DNA of 64,000 bases from Monoplex corrugatus (taxonomy: Eukaryota; Mollusca; Gastropoda; Littorinimorpha; Ranellidae), in NCBI GenBank assembly GCA_030674185.1, contig JAPXFY010000016.1:39096966-39160965 (forward strand), read 5' to 3'. A model generated the notes under the pieces. It worked only from the letters and a program-made list of their open reading frames with translations. It was not told the DNA's origin and did no database searches. The position numbers and the translations under genes were made by a program. Below, in pieces: positions 63,106-64,000 of this stretch (position 1 is the first letter of the stretch; every line of letters begins with the position of its first letter).

Positions 63106-64000
63106 TTATTCACTGAAGACAACTGAACTGTAGAACTTGGCCAGTTGTTCTACCTCAGGCATAACCTCCATAGGCATTGGCATGACAGGGGCAAAAGGGT
63201 GAGTGAGGGGAGGGAGTGAAGACATCGCCATGGGTAGACTGGGCACAGAGGGTTGGTTGGCCATATCACTATTATCAGGAGGGCACACAGGGTCCTGTGC
63301 TGCAGAGCCCCGACAGCGATGGGAAGCCAGGGCGACAGCACTGGGATACATGTTGAGACACACTTCACACAAGTACTGCATGGCATTGGCACCACTCCCA
63401 CTTACACCACTACCACTGGCCGGCACTTGGGGTCTTGAGATACTCATGAATTTAGGCTGAGTTGTGGATGTTCCCGCTTTAGGCTTCCACGAAGACTGGG
63501 TAGAATAATTGATTTTAGGTCTCCCTCCGCACACGTGGGCATTGAGTTCATCCTGGGAGCTGGCATTGAAGCAGCATACCTGGCACATGTATTCCCCTAA
63601 GGTTTTGGGGTGTGACTTCTTCTTGTGGGTCACCAACACCCCTGAGGTCTTACAACAAAGCCCACAGATTTCACATCGATGCTTAGCGTCACACTCATGC
63701 CTTGCCAAGCTGTCCATGGAAGGAAACTCTACAGCACATGCAGTGCAAATATGCTGTGAAACATGGTGTGTACTGCGCTTGTGATTGATGAGATCGCGAG
63801 CTGCTAAATACGTCTTATCACACTTGTCACATTGTAGTTCATAGTTGCCTCCAGTTGTCATGATCCGGCACACCTTACTGGATATCACCACGTTAGGGTC
63901 TGTTATCAACTCATGCAGACGAGTTGATTTGCTCTCTCGACCCTTGGCAGTGTTGATGATCTTGGAACCTGGTTTGGGGTGCACTACCACCACATTCAGT
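63106..64000 (-). CDS. C-terminal part of a multi-zinc-finger protein (5' partial)
   Basis: One minus frame stays open from the window edge to a TGA at 63108-63106 (about 297 codons). At least five zinc-finger-like units are visible (numbering from the GTG at 63993): CDKC...H...H at 55-76 (classical C2H2), CTAC...H...C/H at 83-105, CEIC...H...H at 107-128, CQVC...HVC at 137-155 and CEVC...HRC at 209-227. The last two end H-x-C, that is C2HC form. A Ser/Gly/Thr linker (about 160-205) and a Pro/Met-rich tail follow, ending FYSSVVFSE. Such proteins are usually nuclear DNA- or RNA-binding regulators; I cannot name the orthologue. No acceptor is seen, so this exon continues past the edge. Confidence 0.88.
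   Translation of the reverse strand, partial: LNVVVVHPKPGSKIINTAKGRESKSTRLHELITDPNVVISSKVCRIMTTGGNYELQCDKCDKTYLAARDLINHKRSTHHVSQHICTACAVEFPSMDSLARHECDAKHRCEICGLCCKTSGVLVTHKKKSHPKTLGEYMCQVCCFNASSQDELNAHVCGGRPKINYSTQSSWKPKAGTSTTQPKFMSISRPQVPASGSGVSGSGANAMQYLCEVCLNMYPSAVALASHRCRGSAAQDPVCPPDNSDMANQPSVPSLPMAMSSLPPLTHPFAPVMPMPMEVMPEVEQLAKFYSSVVFSE

Overview
This is a eukaryotic, intron-rich and very repeat-rich window, probably from a mollusc and most likely a gastropod. That assignment is an inference. It rests on AT-rich intergenic DNA, abundant (AC)n, (GATA)n and (ATG)n microsatellites, several tRNA-derived SINE families, non-LTR retrotransposons with (TGATGA)n tails, a Penelope-like element, and a dispersed repeat (here SINE-D) that I recall from caenogastropod sequence. 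No ribosomal RNA, CRISPR array or prokaryotic-style operon was seen.

Two protein-coding genes can be supported, both on the minus strand. The first fills the middle of the window (43306 down to 14399). It is a ten-exon transporter of the SLC22 (organic cation/anion/carnitine) group of the major facilitator superfamily. I reconstructed it from exon fragments, splice-site consensus, phase matching and family motifs. Nine of ten exons join in phase. The exon 5/6 junction is off by one nucleotide. The second gene enters from the right edge (64000-63106): it is the 3' end of a multi-C2H2/C2HC zinc-finger protein. The first ~180 bases may be the 3' end of an unseen plus-strand transcript.

Layout. 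1-14.4 kb: intergenic DNA with SINEs, a palindromic MITE-like family, one ~200-bp hAT-like MITE and several minisatellites. 14.4-43.3 kb: the SLC22-like gene, whose introns hold large tandem arrays, including ~4 kb of a 23-bp unit and ~2.1 kb of an 18/21-bp unit. 43.3-58.5 kb: retroelement debris (a LINE with a reverse-transcriptase domain, a Penelope-like GIY-YIG endonuclease fragment, an older LINE copy, and a further LINE 3' end) between microsatellites. 58.5-63.1 kb: AT-rich DNA with a LINE fragment, possibly including a long 3'UTR. 63.1-64 kb: the zinc-finger exon.

The most interesting pattern is that several intronic arrays of the transporter gene look seeded from its own splice junctions. 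The 43-bp array upstream of exon 9 repeats a 3' splice site fused to a shortened piece of exon 9. A short array upstream of exon 4 repeats the exon 4 acceptor and carries a decayed piece of exon 4. The 51-bp array after exon 7 appears to copy the first bases of that intron. This would place dozens of decoy splice sites next to real ones. Other points: a perfect 42-bp fold-back just inside intron 3, an estrogen-receptor/ERR-type palindrome inside a dispersed repeat, and a short open frame that joins a LINE tail to an apparently intact GIY-YIG domain.
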